Below are positions 21,917-34,160 of a stretch of 64,000 bases of DNA, piece after piece. Position 1 is the stretch's first letter. Each line of letters begins with the position of its first letter. Source of the DNA: Iris pallida. Its lineage: Eukaryota; Streptophyta; Magnoliopsida; Asparagales; Iridaceae. The notes under the pieces are model-generated. The model saw only the letters and a list, made by a program, of their open reading frames with translations. It did not search any database and was not told where the DNA came from. Where the stretch lies: assembly GCA_029216955.1 (NCBI GenBank), contig JANAVB010016199.1, positions 16,571,441 to 16,635,440 on the forward strand, written 5' to 3'. The position numbers were made by a program, and so were the translations under genes.

Positions 21917-23130
21917 TCAATGCTTCACTTTCTGCACCCGGATCTTCTCGTGCATCTCAAGAAACTTTAGTCTTCCAAGTGATTTCGTCAAGATATCGGC
22001 GAGCTGATCATTAGTGTTTACATATGCTAATTCAATCTCCCCTCTCTCCACACATCCACGAATGAAATGATACCTCGTGTCAATGTGTTTACTCCAGTCA
22101 TGATAGACGGGATTTTTGCAGAGAGCGATTGCCGACTTATTATCTACCTTAAGTAGTACTTTGCACTTCGTCTTCTTCTTCAGATCGTCTAGCAACTGAC
22201 TGAGCCATATCCCTTGACCAGCAGCAGTTGACGCAGCGATGTACTCTACCTCGCAGGATGATAATGCCACGATCTTCTGTTTCTGTGACACCCAGCTAAT
22301 GATATCTCCAAGGAAGTAAGCAACTCCGGATGTGCTCTTGCGATCATCTATGTCACCAGCTAAGTCGCTGTCACTATAGCCGACCAAACTTGGTTCTTCC
22401 TGATATTTTCTCACATAAAAACACCCAAAATCAAGTGTACCCCGAACGTACCTGAGAATTTGCTTTACTGCCGCCATGTGCTGCGTAGTTGGTTCTTCCA
22501 TGAATATGCTTGCTATCCCGACCGCATAAGCTATGTCTGGACATGTATTCACGAGGTATCTCAGACAACCAATGATGCTTCTGTAATATGTTGTGTCGAC
22601 AGGAGGATTTTGGCTCACCTTGCTCAGTTTCAGTCTCGGCTCCATTGGAGTTTGACTTGGATTGCAGTCCGACATTCCACTCTTCTCAAGTATCTTGGCA
22701 GCATACGTAGATTGACACAATACAATTCCTTGGGGTGTTTGAGATACCTCAATCCCCAAGTAGTAAGACAGCAGCCCGAGATCACACATGTTAAACACTT
22801 GTTTCATCTGTGCTTTGAACCTTGCAATCTCCGTGTTGCTTGACCCTGTGATAATCAGATCATCAACGTACACACCGACCAACAAGCTTGAGTCCTCCTC
22901 GTGTCTTTTGTATACGGCATGCTCCAAAGGGCACCTCTCGAAGCCAAGTGATGTCAGGCTTTTATCGAGTTTGGAATTCCATGCACGCGGAGCTTGACGA
23001 AGGCCATAAAGTGCTTTATTTAGCTTTAGCACTTTGTGTTCATTGCCCTGTTCAACATAGCCAGGAGGTTGAGACACGTATACCTCTTCACAGAGTTCGC
23101 CATTGAGGAACGCCGATTTGACGTCCATAT
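21917..23130 (-). pseudogene. Copia RT (C-terminal part) and RNase H
   Basis: This minus-strand frame is open for about 400 codons and starts directly at the CACTA junction with DVKSAFLNGEL. It carries LYGLRQAPRAW, the intact catalytic VYVDDLIITG, the thumb region GCLRYLVNTCPDIAYAVG, and RNase H with GYSDSDLAGD, SSCEVEYIAA and a KHIDTRYHFI end. No stop interrupts it; it would be coding if joined to its upstream part at 31123-31826. It is disabled only by the 8-kb insertion and by upstream defects. Tail residues ADILTKSL mark the C-terminal end of the polyprotein. Confidence 0.88.
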
Positions 23131-23144
23131 AACTACACCAAATA

Positions 23145-23560
23145 CGGTCTTTTACGGCCCGCAATTTGTGCCGTAAAACTAAATTTATGGCTCACAAGGT
23201 CATGCCGTAAAAGCTCCAGCCGTAAAAAGGTACGAGTATTTACGGCGTACAAAAATAGGCCGTAACGTAGGTAAATGCACGCCGTAAATGAAGTTGATGT
23301 GAAACTTTGGATTTATTTATGGCCCATAATGCAGGCTGTAAATATAATCTTTTACTACTCGAAGTGATAGCCGTTAAAGTATTCAATTTCTTCAATTTAT
23401 GGCACACATAGCAAGTCGTGAATACTTAAAACGTAAACATACAATCTCACTTTAATGGCCCTACAATGCAAGTCGTAAATACTATGTGTTTATGACTCAA
23501 AATGAGGGCTATTAAAGGGTAAATGAATTAAATTTTGTGGCTCGCAACGTGTGCCGTGAT
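23145..23560. repeat. Subterminal repeats, left end of the CACTA-like element
   Basis: At least seven copies of TTTACGGC or its complement GCCGTAAA occur within about 150 bp, thinning out and mutating to TTTATGGC toward 23560. The matching array at 30860-31110 is in inverted orientation. Such arrays bind the element's own DNA-binding protein in known CACTA elements. Confidence 0.75.
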
Positions 23561-26150
23561 AAGGCTTTTTTTTTAATGAATTAATATCCACATTTGAATA
23601 GCTAAATCAACCAAAATCAAATATAACAATAATATAGTTCTCACAGTATTTCCAATAGAAATCAAACTAATTGCACATCCATTGAGACTTTTTACTTCCA
23701 ATAAGTTGGACTAAATCCATAAACATTAATAAGATGAAACAAGATGCTAGAATATTAACACAGCAAAATTGTTTAAACTAGATTTCCAATACCAAGTCAT
23801 TTTCTTACTACAAGACTCGATACAAAAGTCTTTAAGCTCAAATAAATAATTAGTTTCTTACTACAAAAGCAAAAGTCACTGTCTTGCTACAAAAGTAAAA
23901 TCACTCTCACTATAGCTGGACACTTCAAGACCTTCAAAGATTTAAATTCTTTAAGCTCATAATAACTCATTTTCTAGAAGCATGCATCCGCTCTTCTTTA
24001 GGATTTACCTGAATAAAAATAAAAACAATATTAACACAATAAAGATTGGGAAACGTTATAATATCCAACAAAGAACCTGCCGACTTGATTAAACAAAACA
24101 AAAATCATTACAACTATAAAAAAATTAGCATCAGAGCAAAGAAATATGACATTCAAGCAACAGAGGTTCTCGATCAGGAAATTAGCAGCAATAATAAAGG
24201 GTACAACATGAGGTTCTCGATCTGGATATTGTTAAATAAAGAGTACTACTACAAAACATAAAGAATATCTAGGGGGAAACCATCAAACATTGTGAGTTCA
24301 CTTCAACTTATGCAAAACTGCGATGAGCACAAAATAATGTTAAAAAATAGAAGTTCTTATCATGGCCGGTAATGGGGTGCAGTAACATGACTCATGCAAA
24401 CTTTAAGTATTCATCATTCTCCTTCATTGGATGCAAAATATTGTATTACTATCTATACCTCCCAAAAGAGGAGAAAATAGGCATTCATCTGATAGAGGAA
24501 CTCCAAAAAAAAGTATATCTAACAAGCCATTCAAAAAAAATATTTAGATAGAAATTACCTTTTCCAAAAAAAGTATTAAGAAAAAAAAATTTAGATAGAA
24601 ATTACCTTCATTGGATGCAAAATATTGAATTACTGTCCTTTTCACAACAACAAAAAAAGTATATCTAACCAGTGAATTATTGTATTATTGTCCTTTACAC
24701 TGAGTTATTGCATTTAACTACAATACAAGGGAACATCCCAAGAGAGAAGGGAGGGCTTCTTGATCTTTAGTCTTCAACATCCAAGCATGATTAATAATCC
24801 CGATATGTTCTCTTGTCATGCTCTATATTTTCCCCATACATCGTAGAAGGGACATCTGGGTCATCCCGGACTGGCCTATTACGGTAGGAAGCATGGAAGA
24901 TGTTATAGATTGTCGCTTGATGCTCAGGTTTACATGTGAATTTTTCGTTTCCCAAAGGAATGTTACGATCTATGTAGTATAAGAGACGACGTCTCCAGGA
25001 CAGGCCAGAGCACGGTGTGATCTTTGTAGAAAATTAAATGTGCATATTATACCACATGAATTTAGCAGGTCTTTGCCTCGACCAATGTTAGATTACATCT
25101 CCTACCAATTTTATCTAATGAAAACATCCTCTGTTTTTCAACAAAAATTGTTTATCATGCTGTATAGGGTTGTTCAGGTAGTAAGAAGTCCAAGAAAGTG
25201 TACAAAAGTGCAAGAAGTCCAAGAGAAGTGATAAGCATTGGGAAGTAAAAGAAGTCAATTAAAAAAATAAAAAATTCAACCACATCTTTCCTCTTATAAC
25301 ATCTGAAATGAGAAAATAAAGGAGACCACTACTAATGTGTGGAGACTGAGTCCTAAACTTGTCAGTTATTTCTGTCTTTCCTATTACACGTGTTTGACAA
25401 AGAAAGGATTAACAAAGAAGTATGCCTTTGTTCCCACCTTTTGTCCACTTCCTTCTATCAAAACACCCCTTATATTTGGTTTGCTAATTAACAAGAGCTC
25501 ACTATTGCTACCTACACTGAGTCATTGCTTCTTTAAGTATAAAACTAAGAGAAATATCAATCCATAGTATGGGCATATAGGAATTAAGAGAAATATCAAA
25601 CAGTGTACACTGCTACGATACCTCTATTGTAATACAACATTTTTAACTATAAGCATATAGGAATTAAGCTCCAACTAGACAATGCTCATCTAACCCCCAT
25701 TTGGCATCTTTACAGGGCTAGTAAATCCTAAGTCCAACAACCCCAGCTGGCTAAGGTTCCAACTTGCTTCAAATAAAAATCAGTGTGGCTAGACACATCA
25801 GATTTTTTATATTTGCAGTTAGGAAATTTCACAAGGAATTGAGTGAAATATTAATCCATAGTATGGGCATGGCCACAAATTATGAGTGCTTTAAGAATAT
25901 ATAAAATCTTGAGACTGTATCAGTGTATTATCTATACATGTGGACAATATCAGTGTAGTATCTATACATGTCCAAAAAAACGACAGTATCAGTGTAGTAT
26001 CTATACATGTGGACAAATATCTATACAAAAACAAGCATGTTTCCAGTAGTAGTACCAGGTTTAAGTTTGAAATGAGCATTGAAGTTTTCTGCACATAAAA
26101 ATATCTATACATATGGACAAATTGAAGTAACATTTTCCATGTTTTAAGAC
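23561..26150. other. CACTA-like interior, mostly unassigned
   Basis: AT-rich sequence. A minus-strand frame at about 25030-24800 reads as plausible protein (contains RLLYYIDRNIPLGNEKFT) but is not recognised and lacks a start. Short direct repeats of CAGTGTAGTATCTATACATGT occur at about 25917-26010. No transposase core was seen. Confidence 0.35.
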
Positions 26151-26159
26151 AGATATATA

Positions 26160-26420
26160 GAATTCCATAGGTGTGGGGGATTTCCTGTGAGGCAGCATCA
26201 GTTATAAGGAGGGGAGGGGGATTTCCTGTGAGGCAGCTCTAAAATTCAAATTCCTGCAGCATACCACAGTGAGGCAGCAGTTGTAAAGAGGGGAGGGGGA
26301 TTTCTTGTGAGGCAGTTGCAAGGTTGGATCATTAGGACAACAGTTGTAAGAAGGGGAGGGGGATTTCCTGTGAGGCAGCAGATGCATTCCTGCAGCATAC
26401 CACAGCAGCACCCTCCCTTA
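26160..26420. repeat. Degenerate minisatellite with GGGGATTTCCTGTGAGGCAG units
   Basis: Four copies of GGAGGGGGATTTCnTGTGAGGCAG occur near 26175, 26212, 26292 and 26355, with a second shared word CCTGCAGCATACCACAG twice. The spacing is irregular. Confidence 0.7.
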
Positions 26421-26869
26421 CAGGGGGCAGCATTATGGAATCCTTGGTCATGGCGTTCTAAAATGCAAATCCCGTCTTCACTGCCTAGCCATGATAAATG
26501 ATGACTGGTCACAAGTGCAAAAAGATCATATTAACGACCTTTTAAATAGGAGGCTGGATGGTTCTACTTGTGTCAATCATGCTGGAAAATACAAAGGCTA
26601 GCTACTAGTGGAACTGAAGATCAACATGTAATCTCTAAGAATCATGATGGCATTATTGCCCCATTATCCTACTCTTACAACTGCTATTGTTTCTCAAGAT
26701 GTTGACATCATCCAACCTTGTAGCCAAAGTATTTCTAATCTAAATGTACCTTTCTATTCATCTAATGATTCACTAGACCACTCTATAGTTAAAATCACTC
26801 TCCAACAATCTACACCCAATCACACTTCCTTTCCTGATACTCTGGAACATAACATCAACTCTGCATCTC

Positions 26870-27050
26870 AGTATCAGTGTACCAACACCATGCATACCTA
26901 TATCCTCAAATCCAGACATTCCCTCGATGATGCATCTCAGTATCAGTATACCAACACCATACCTATATCCTCAACTCGAGATATTCCCTCTATGATTCCC
27001 CAACAGACATACCTATATCCTCAACTCTAGACATTCCCTCATATATCCTG
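26870..27050. repeat. Direct repeats with GCATCTCAGTATCAGT and CCTATATCCTCAA words
   Basis: Two long and one partial copy of a unit running from GATGCATCTCAGTATCAG through ACCAACACCAT and ACCTATATCCTCAA to ATTCCCTC. They make the open frame at 26644-27030 repetitive, so it is unlikely to be a gene. Confidence 0.65.
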
Positions 27051-27870
27051 AGCTTAGTATAGGAATCCGATAAAAGAAATCACATGATAATGGACATGAT
27101 ACCCCCCCCCCCCAATCCATGTTTTTATTTTAAGCATTTATCAAGATGACACTGCCATAAAAATTCAATTGCTAAATTGAGGAAAATAATACAGTTTGCA
27201 GGAATATGACACAGTTTGAAAATGATACAGTTTGCAGGAATATGACACAGTAACAGATCATACCAAACCCAAACTAAATATTAGTAGTGGGATTTCACAA
27301 ACACGAATATGACACTGTTTGCACGTAGCAGCACAAATTTTTAGAAAATAAAGCATGTGTACTACTATTTCATGATCCTCAACTTCTTCTTCATCATCAT
27401 TATTCTTCTTCTTTTTTGCTTAACCCATGAATCCAAACGTCAGACCTTGATATTGCATCGGGACCGATTGTGTCAAAATGCAAGTCGGGTCAAGATATAG
27501 TTAATGAAATCAAGCAAAACAAGAAGATAATAAAATTTAATATAACAAAAAGTTTAATTGATTATTATCTAGGATTAGCAAGAATGTTGAGTCCGAACTC
27601 ATTCAAAAGTGGGCTACAATTGGTGATTTCCTACCATGGCGGTATATTGCCAATCTATCGTCCAGACTGGTAGTGACTCAAACCAGCTTATGGGCTTGGA
27701 AAACTTGAGGATATAAAATAAAAATTATTGCTTGAAGTTATGCTAAAATTTATCTTTCACAAATTTATAAAACCATGCTACTGGCTATATGGCATGTATG
27801 TTACATGCAAATGTCAGGTTACCCCATGCCAGGATCTGTGCAGAAAAGAATTATTAAACTGCTCGTTGGT

Positions 27871-28050
27871 AATATACCAATAAAACTATGCATCAATGCC
27901 TAGACCTGAATATGCACGTAGACTTATAATATGCTTGTCTAGCACTGGACTACTATCTCGTAATATACCAACAAAACTATGCATCAATGCCTGGACCTCG
28001 ATATGCAGGAAGACTCATAATATTATTGTCTAGCACTAGACTGCATATCT
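27871..28050. repeat. Two-copy 91-bp direct repeat
   Basis: AATATACCAAnAAAACTATG starts at 27871 and again at 27962, and the copies remain alignable through a GTCTAGCACTnGACT word. The offset is 91 bp. Confidence 0.75.
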
Positions 28051-29066
28051 TAAAATGATAGAGGATGTAGAATTTAGAACCTTTTAGGCCAAGAACCTCA
28101 TGAACTGTAGAACAAAAATGTATATGTGTAGTAAAAGCAAGAGAACTAACAACACAATTAAATACTCGAAAACCTATGACCCATAGTAATAGTATGAACT
28201 GTTGTTAGGATATACATAGTAAAACCCATTAATACAAAGAACAATAGTAAAAAACCTTTAATACAAAGAACGACCCATGAAAACAGTCAATCAAAATCAA
28301 AGAAAACATGAAAACCTTTAATACAAAAGAAATTGGAAAAATCACAATCGAAACTTAGACATCATGGTTTCTTACTTCACAAAAAAGCAATCAAATGAGT
28401 CACAGGGTCACAAGATTTCTTACTCAGAAGAAATCAAAGGAGTCACAGGGTCATAGCCTCTACAAAATTCCAACAATAAAAAAAATAGAGACAACAACAA
28501 ATAGAAAAGGTAATCGAAACATAGACAATAGGATTTCTTACTTACCGAGTCACAGGGTCTCTAATCCGCCTAATCACACAGAAATTGTCCTAGAAAAAGA
28601 TAGGACAGAATAATAAGAATTCGATCGAATGCATCAAAACCACATTATTTCAAGAATACTCACCAATCGAAGAAAGCCTCGAGTCGAGGAACTGCTTGAC
28701 AAGAGCTGGTGGCTCCTTTGAGGAATTGGATCGAACACCTACCATTCAAGTTCGAATCAATAAAAATAATTAATATTTCCTATCGGACCTGAGGTCGTCG
28801 ATGGAGACTCGTCAAGAAAGATGATCTTTCCGGAGAAGACTAGTCCGGAACAGAAGACTCGACGGGAACAGAAGACTCACCTACGAGACTTCACCTCTAC
28901 TACATGAAGACGTCGGGAACAAAAGCAAGTATAGGAACAGAAGAATCACCTACCGCCCTTTTTTCTTCCAGGAAGACTCGTCGGCTTCAAAAACCCTACT
29001 TTTTGAAGCCGCCAAAAGTAGGGTTTTCTTCCAGAGTTTTTTTTTATCAAGAACAGAAGACTCCCC
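28051..29066. other. CACTA-like interior with short reiterated words
   Basis: There is no gene. GAGTCACAGGGTC and CTTTAATACAAA words recur at 28240-28560, and GAACAGAAGACTC words recur at 28850-29060, just left of the Harbinger insertion. Confidence 0.5.
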
Positions 29067-29069
29067 TTA

Positions 29070-30733
29070 GAGCATCTCCAACCGCACTGGATTACGCCAG
29101 TTTTAGCGGGGGAGGTGCTCCAACCGCACGGGAAAACCGAAAAAAAATTTTGGGGGTTGCTACAGGAACCCCCCATATGTGTGGGGGGGGGAGAAAATTT
29201 GTTGCCGGTCACTGGATAAGCATATGGCCCACCATTTTATCCCTTTTCAAACTAGATATTAAATTTAAAACATTGTTAAAATTGAAATTAAAATTAAACT
29301 AATCATGAAGGGATGTTGTAGATGATAAATATTTCTTAAATTATTTTAGTTTGATCAAAATAATTACAAATATTAGATTTATTCCGAGGTTGCATACGAC
29401 AAATCGAGCGACTAAATCAAAGTGGCTCTTCTGAATTGGATATAGTAAGTATTTAAATTCGAATTTGGTTTTCATTTTTCAATTTCATTTATCTCTTTCT
29501 GACGCTTTGATCCTTATTTTGTTTAAACTATTTTGGTTAGTTTACTAAAGCTCTAACTATGTATGGAGAAACATGCGGGGAAAGGAAAGGATTTCAGCTT
29601 AATCATGTCTGGCCAATCCTCAAAGATGTTGAGAAATGGGCGGAACCAAAAGGTGCATGTTCAAATCAGGGGTTTTGTTCATCGGATGCGAACTCAGAGA
29701 CCGCAATGGATGGCAACATAGGGAGTGAAAATTTTCCTACTATGGGTGATGACCAGTCTCCTACAAATATTTCAGCAAGTCGGCCTATCGGAAGAAAGCA
29801 GGAAAAGCTGAAAAGAAGGCAATCAATGGAGGGTAATTCAGAAGAGGATTATTCTTCTAACGTGCAGGAACTGAATGAGAAACGTGAGGTTAATAGGGAG
29901 AAAATGCAACAGATGATGATGATAAAACTTGAAAATGAAAAGATAAAATTAGAACTACGAGCTAAACAAGTGGAACTGCGAGCTAAACAAGTGGATCAAC
30001 GTGATCGTGAAATAGCTCTTCAGCGTGATATTGAAGATAGAAAAATATTGAAGGTAGATTTGAGTAAGATTGTTGATCCAGAAGAACGCGCATATTATCA
30101 AAAGAAGAAACAAGAAATTGTTAACAGGAACGAATACAATGCTCATTCGAATGATTTGCAAGGATTTCTCAGCTTCTTGGAGGAGCGAGAGGATTTTCAC
30201 ACTTTGCTGGAGGCTCCGGATATGTAGGAGGAAACTCATATGGAAATCCAGGTGGAGTTCATGACGGAGGCGACAATTTCGAATATTAACATATATGACG
30301 ATTAAATTATCAGTATTTTGTTTTTCGGTATTTATGTATGTTTATCTTTGCTTATTAGAATGCTATGTTTGAATGTTATTTCCTTCGGGGCGGGTTATAT
30401 AGATCCCCATATGTTTTTATTATCTCAATTTGCATTTTACCTTTAATTTTAAAAAATTATTATTTTAATAATATAATAAAATAGTAAATATTAGGCTTAT
30501 TTTAAAGCGCTCGACGAGACCTTTGTAATTATAAAATTATTAAATTAAAATACTTTAAGTTACCATTAATAATAATGGAATGTTTAGTTTATCGTTAAAT
30601 TAAATGGAAGATGGAGGGGGGAAATGGAGGGATGGGTTGGAGCTCCCTCCATTTTCCACCCTCCATAATTGGAATATTCCCGGAATATTCCTCCCCATCC
30701 CTCCAAATTTGGAGGCATGGGTTGGAGATGCTC
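29070..30733 (+). mobile_element. PIF/Harbinger-type transposon with TTA target duplication
   Basis: The left end GAGCATCTCCAACC (29070) and the right end GGTTGGAGATGCTC (ending 30733) are perfect inverted repeats of at least 14 bp. Each is flanked by TTA (29067-29069 and 30734-30736), the target duplication of this superfamily. The 1664-bp element carries an ORF1-type protein gene but no DDE transposase, so it depends on a helper. It lies within the CACTA-like element, making it a third nesting level. The opening segment also contains internal copies of the CTCCAACCGCA word (29084-29130). Confidence 0.88.
29559..30227 (+). pseudogene. Harbinger ORF1-type protein, C-terminal part (NAM-associated domain)
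   Basis: The 222-codon frame contains GFQLNHVWPILKDVEKW near the start. This matches the NAM-associated C-terminal domain found in Myb/SANT-like ORF1 proteins of plant PIF/Harbinger elements. A charged middle part follows, with a bipartite RKQEKLKRRQS basic tract, and then a long coiled coil rich in Lys/Glu/Arg (about residues 100-190, with ELRAKQV repeated twice). In known elements ORF1 binds DNA and helps the DDE transposase enter the nucleus. Here the N-terminal Myb domain is missing and no start is certain, so the gene looks truncated. Confidence 0.6.
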
Positions 30734-30859
30734 TTAGGTACTCATTTTTGGGTTTGGTGAGAGAATAGAAATTTGGGAGGGAATTATTTTAACTTTTACG
30801 GTTTTGTGTTAAACGGGTGGCAAAAAAAAATTTGGGAGTATGTGGGATGTAATTTATGG

Positions 30860-31110
30860 CGTGACTTTTGTAAGCTATAAAAGTCTATTTATTTATGGCC
30901 TACCACCACATGCCGTGAAATACTATAAAGATTCTATATGTTACGGCTCACATAAATGCAAGTCGTAATTGAGAACATTTAACGGCCCTAAAAATGCATG
31001 CCGTATTAGAAAGCTAAAAAGAAGAATTTACGGCTCGCATTTATGGTGTGCCGTAAAATTTATTATTTACGGCATATATCTAATGCACGCAGTAAATGAG
31101 TGGCCGTAAA
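30860..31110. repeat. Subterminal repeats, right end of the CACTA-like element
   Basis: About nine copies of TTTACGGC/GCCGTAAA or one-base variants, inverted relative to the left array at 23145-23560. They reach to within about 15 bp of the junction. Confidence 0.75.
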
Positions 31111-31122
31111 TGAGAGGCATAT

Positions 31123-34100
31123 ATATGGTGTATCTCCCAGCCTTCTTGAGCAGCTAAGGCAATGAGTAGTCTTACTGTCTCAAGTCTCGTCACCGGTGCA
31201 AATACTTCTTCGAAGTCCACTCCCTGCTTTTGCACGTACCCTTTTGCAACAAGGCGTGCTTTGTGCTTAACCACGGCTCCTTGTGGATCCTTCTTCAGTT
31301 TATAAACCCATTTTAGGTCGATGGGTCTATGTCCGCTCGGAAGATTTGTGATCTTCCATGTCTCATTGTCTTGAATAGCGGCCAATTCTTCCTCCATTGT
31401 ACGTCGCCAACATGCTTGTTTCTCGGCTTCGGCAAAAATCGCAGGCTCCTCCGCAGCTAGCATACACAGCCCGACTTCTTCCATCGGTGTTGTGGCGTCG
31501 TACACCTCTTGGAGAGATCGATAGCGTGGTTGACGTGGTTGGCCGTCCATCCTCGAAGGAGTAGTAGCATCGGCATCACCTGTCATACTCGACGTTATTG
31601 AAGAGGAAGTGGACGCAGAGCTCTGCGCTGTCGGAGGCGAGGTAGGAGTTCCCCCTGCTGTCGAAGGAGAGGCGGCCTCCCCTGACGTCGTGTCATCACG
31701 TGGAACAGCATCAGCCGCAGCACCCGCAAGTCGCGGAGCAGCAGCTGCAGTAGCTGCAGCCGCATCTTGCTTGTCGTTGTCGCCGTCTTCTTCATCTCTT
31801 GTGATACCATGCTCCTCAAGTTGCACGGTGAAAGTGTTCTACGAGGTAGGACAGTCCCCAGGTGCCGAGTCCTAATTCCACTCCTTCTCTTCCTGGAATA
31901 TCACATCGCGGCTTACATGCAACTTCCTCGCAACTGGGTCATAAGCTCGATAGGACTTGGATCCACCTTCATAGCCAAGGAACACCATTTGAGTGCTCCT
32001 ATCCACCAACTTCTTGAGATGTGGCTGCACAATTTTCACATGCGCCACACAACCAAAAGTCCAAAAATGATGTACCTTTGGTTCTTGAGATACCAAGCCT
32101 CATATGGAGTCTTTCCTACCAGACTTTGCGTCGCCGCCCGATTCAGAAGATGTACGGCCGTCGCCACTGCTTCTCCCCAAAGATTTCGGGCACCTTCTTA
32201 ATTTTGAGAAGACTACGTGCCATGGCAACGGCGGTTTGATTTCTTCGTTCAACCACGCCGTTCTGTTGTGGAGAATATGGTACGGTGAGAAACCTTTTAA
32301 TTCCCAAGTCCTCACAATATCGGCTGAACTCCTTGGATGTGATTTCGCCACCTCTGTCGGTTCGGAGCCCCTTCAATTTTCGATCCACCTCCATTTCGGC
32401 ATTTGCTTTTATTTTCTTAAAAGCACTCAACGCCTCATCCTTGTTCCTGAGAAACTCCACCCACATGTACCGAGTAAAATCATCAACAATTAAAAGAAAA
32501 TATCTTTTACCTCCCGGAGTTGCTTGTGTGATTGGCCCACACAAATCCCTATGCACAAGTTGGAGTGGCTTCTCTGCCCGATATGTGACTTTTGAGGGAA
32601 CGGTGCACGACGTTGTTTGCCTACCATACATCCGTCGCACAACTGGTCAATGTGCTCAATAGGCAGCATTCCCTCCACCATCTTGTCATGTGCCATCTTT
32701 CGCAATGATTAGAAGTTCAGGTGCCCGTACCGTACATGCCACAACCATGCATCTTCCTTGTATCTTGTCAGCAAGCACACCGGTTGAGATAGGTTCAGGT
32801 TTAGAATATACAACCTGTTGCTTGATCGTTTCACCTTCACCATCAGCCGCCTTTGTCGGGTCGAACATGCATAAGACCCCCACCTTCCATGACCATCTTG
32901 CATCCGCCTTCGTCAAGTTGTCCTAAGCTTGTGATATTGATGCGGAGTTTTGGAATATAGTAACATCGGTCAGGACCTAGTGTTCTTCATTTTGGCATTT
33001 GAATAACACAGCCCTACGGCCACAAATGTCCACAACAGACCCATCTCCGAATCTCACCTTACCTTTTACTGATGTATCAAGTTCGGTGAAATTCTCTCTA
33101 CATCCCGTCATGTGATTGGTAGCCCCTGTGTCAAGGTACCATAGGTGGTTCTCATCCTTCTCGTCGTCTTTTAATCTTTGCTGCACCTTCTCTTCATGAA
33201 GCATGGCCATGAGCAGTGTTGCTTCATCTTCCTCTATCTTCTCGGCTAGGTGAGCCCTTTCCTTCCTGTTAGAACGACATTCAGTAGCAAAATGCCCATA
33301 ACTTTGACAATTATAGCACTGTACCTTGGTTTTGTCAACCTTTCTTCTACGGGTGGTTGTGAGCAGTCCCGTGGTCACCATTGCGGTCGTCATTGCTTCG
33401 TCCCTGGCTTCGGCCACGTCCACGACCATGGCCACGGCCTCGAGTACCGTTACCATGTCTCCATTCGCCAGCAGAACCTTCGCCCGAAGCCTTTGTGTCC
33501 CGCGCTTTCCACTCGACTTTGGACAACAGGACTTGCTCCTCACCGTTGTTACTAGTACCGCGCAACCGTTCTTCGTATGTTTTTAGACGGCCGATGAGCT
33601 CCTCTAAGGTCATCGTTTTGAGGTCACAAAACTGCTCGATCGTGGATACGATCTGTAGGAACTTCGACGACACGACCCAGAAGAATCTCTTCACGACATA
33701 GGTCCTCGTCTACCTTGTCTCCCAATGCACGGATCTTGTTAATGACAGTCGTCAACTTCATGGCAAAGTCGTCAATCATCTCTGCCTCCTTCATGCGGAG
33801 AGTCTCAAACTCATTCTTTAAAGTCTGGACCTTCGCCTCCCGGACGCGCTCGGCGCCCATATGCATTGTCCGTAGTATCTCCCAAGCCTCTTTAGCCGTC
33901 TCCTTTTCGGCCATTAGAAGCAGCGTCTCCTCCGGGATCCCTTGATAGTTGACAGAAAGGGATATCTTATCTTTTTTGGTTTCAACGGTCGTCGTCGGGT
34001 CGGTAGGTACAATGGCGTCCTATACTCCTTGGGCTTGTATAAACACATTCATTTTGATCGCCCATGCTCCATAGTTGCTCTTCGTGAGCATTTGGTATTG

Positions 34101-34124
34101 GAAAGTGATCTTCGACGACTCCAT
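31123..34124 (-). pseudogene. Copia gag, protease, integrase and N-terminal RT
   Basis: On the minus strand gag starts with ATG at 34124 (MESSKITFQYQML). It meets an in-frame TAG at 34022-34020 where the family has Trp, and shifts frame near 33650. The zinc knuckle CYNCQSYGHFATEC (near 33310) and protease with intact DTGATNHM (near 33130) follow. Integrase (about 32640-32140) shows LVHRDLCGPI, TDRGGE and SPQQNGVVERRN; pieces before and after it are shifted. The RT part (31826-31123) opens after an Ala/Ser/Thr-rich linker, has WVYKLKKDPQG and ARLVAKGYVQ, and stops at the CACTA junction after WEIHH. Multiple shifts and stops make it a pseudogene. Confidence 0.85.
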
Positions 34125-34146
34125 TGCTTTACTGTTCTTCCCTGGA

Positions 34147-34158
34147 GCTCTGATACCA
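34147..34158 (-). other. Primer binding site (tRNA-Met type)
   Basis: TGGTATCAGAGC on the minus strand, two bases inside the right LTR. It confirms that 34161-34424 is the 5' LTR. Confidence 0.9.
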
Positions 34159-34160
34159 AA

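Larger units (their letters stand above)
23131..31122. mobile_element. CACTA-like DNA transposon (non-autonomous) inside the Copia RT
   Basis: The Copia reading frame breaks after a host CACCAT word and resumes with ATGGACGTC on the other side. ATAT is present at both junctions (23127-23130, 31123-31126), fitting a 3-4 bp target duplication. The left terminus AACTACACCAAATACGG is one base from a CACTACACC terminus. Both ends carry dense subterminal GCCGTAAA/TTTACGGC repeats in inverted arrangement (23150-23300 and 30860-31110). The right terminus is not a clean CACTA end. The interior of about 7.5 kb has no recognised transposase and several tandem repeats, plus a nested Harbinger element. 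Confidence 0.7.

Noticed and set aside
26644..27030. 128-codon frame as a CACTA gene
   Set aside because: Much of it is direct repeats and its composition is low complexity; no transposase or DNA-binding motif.
27098..27114. C-run of about 13 bases as a structural or regulatory motif
   Set aside because: A simple homopolymer, prone to assembly error, without context.
29559..30227. Intact host NAC-type or GST-like gene
   Set aside because: The NAM-associated domain is real but lies inside a Harbinger element with perfect ends and TTA duplications, so it belongs to the element's ORF1.
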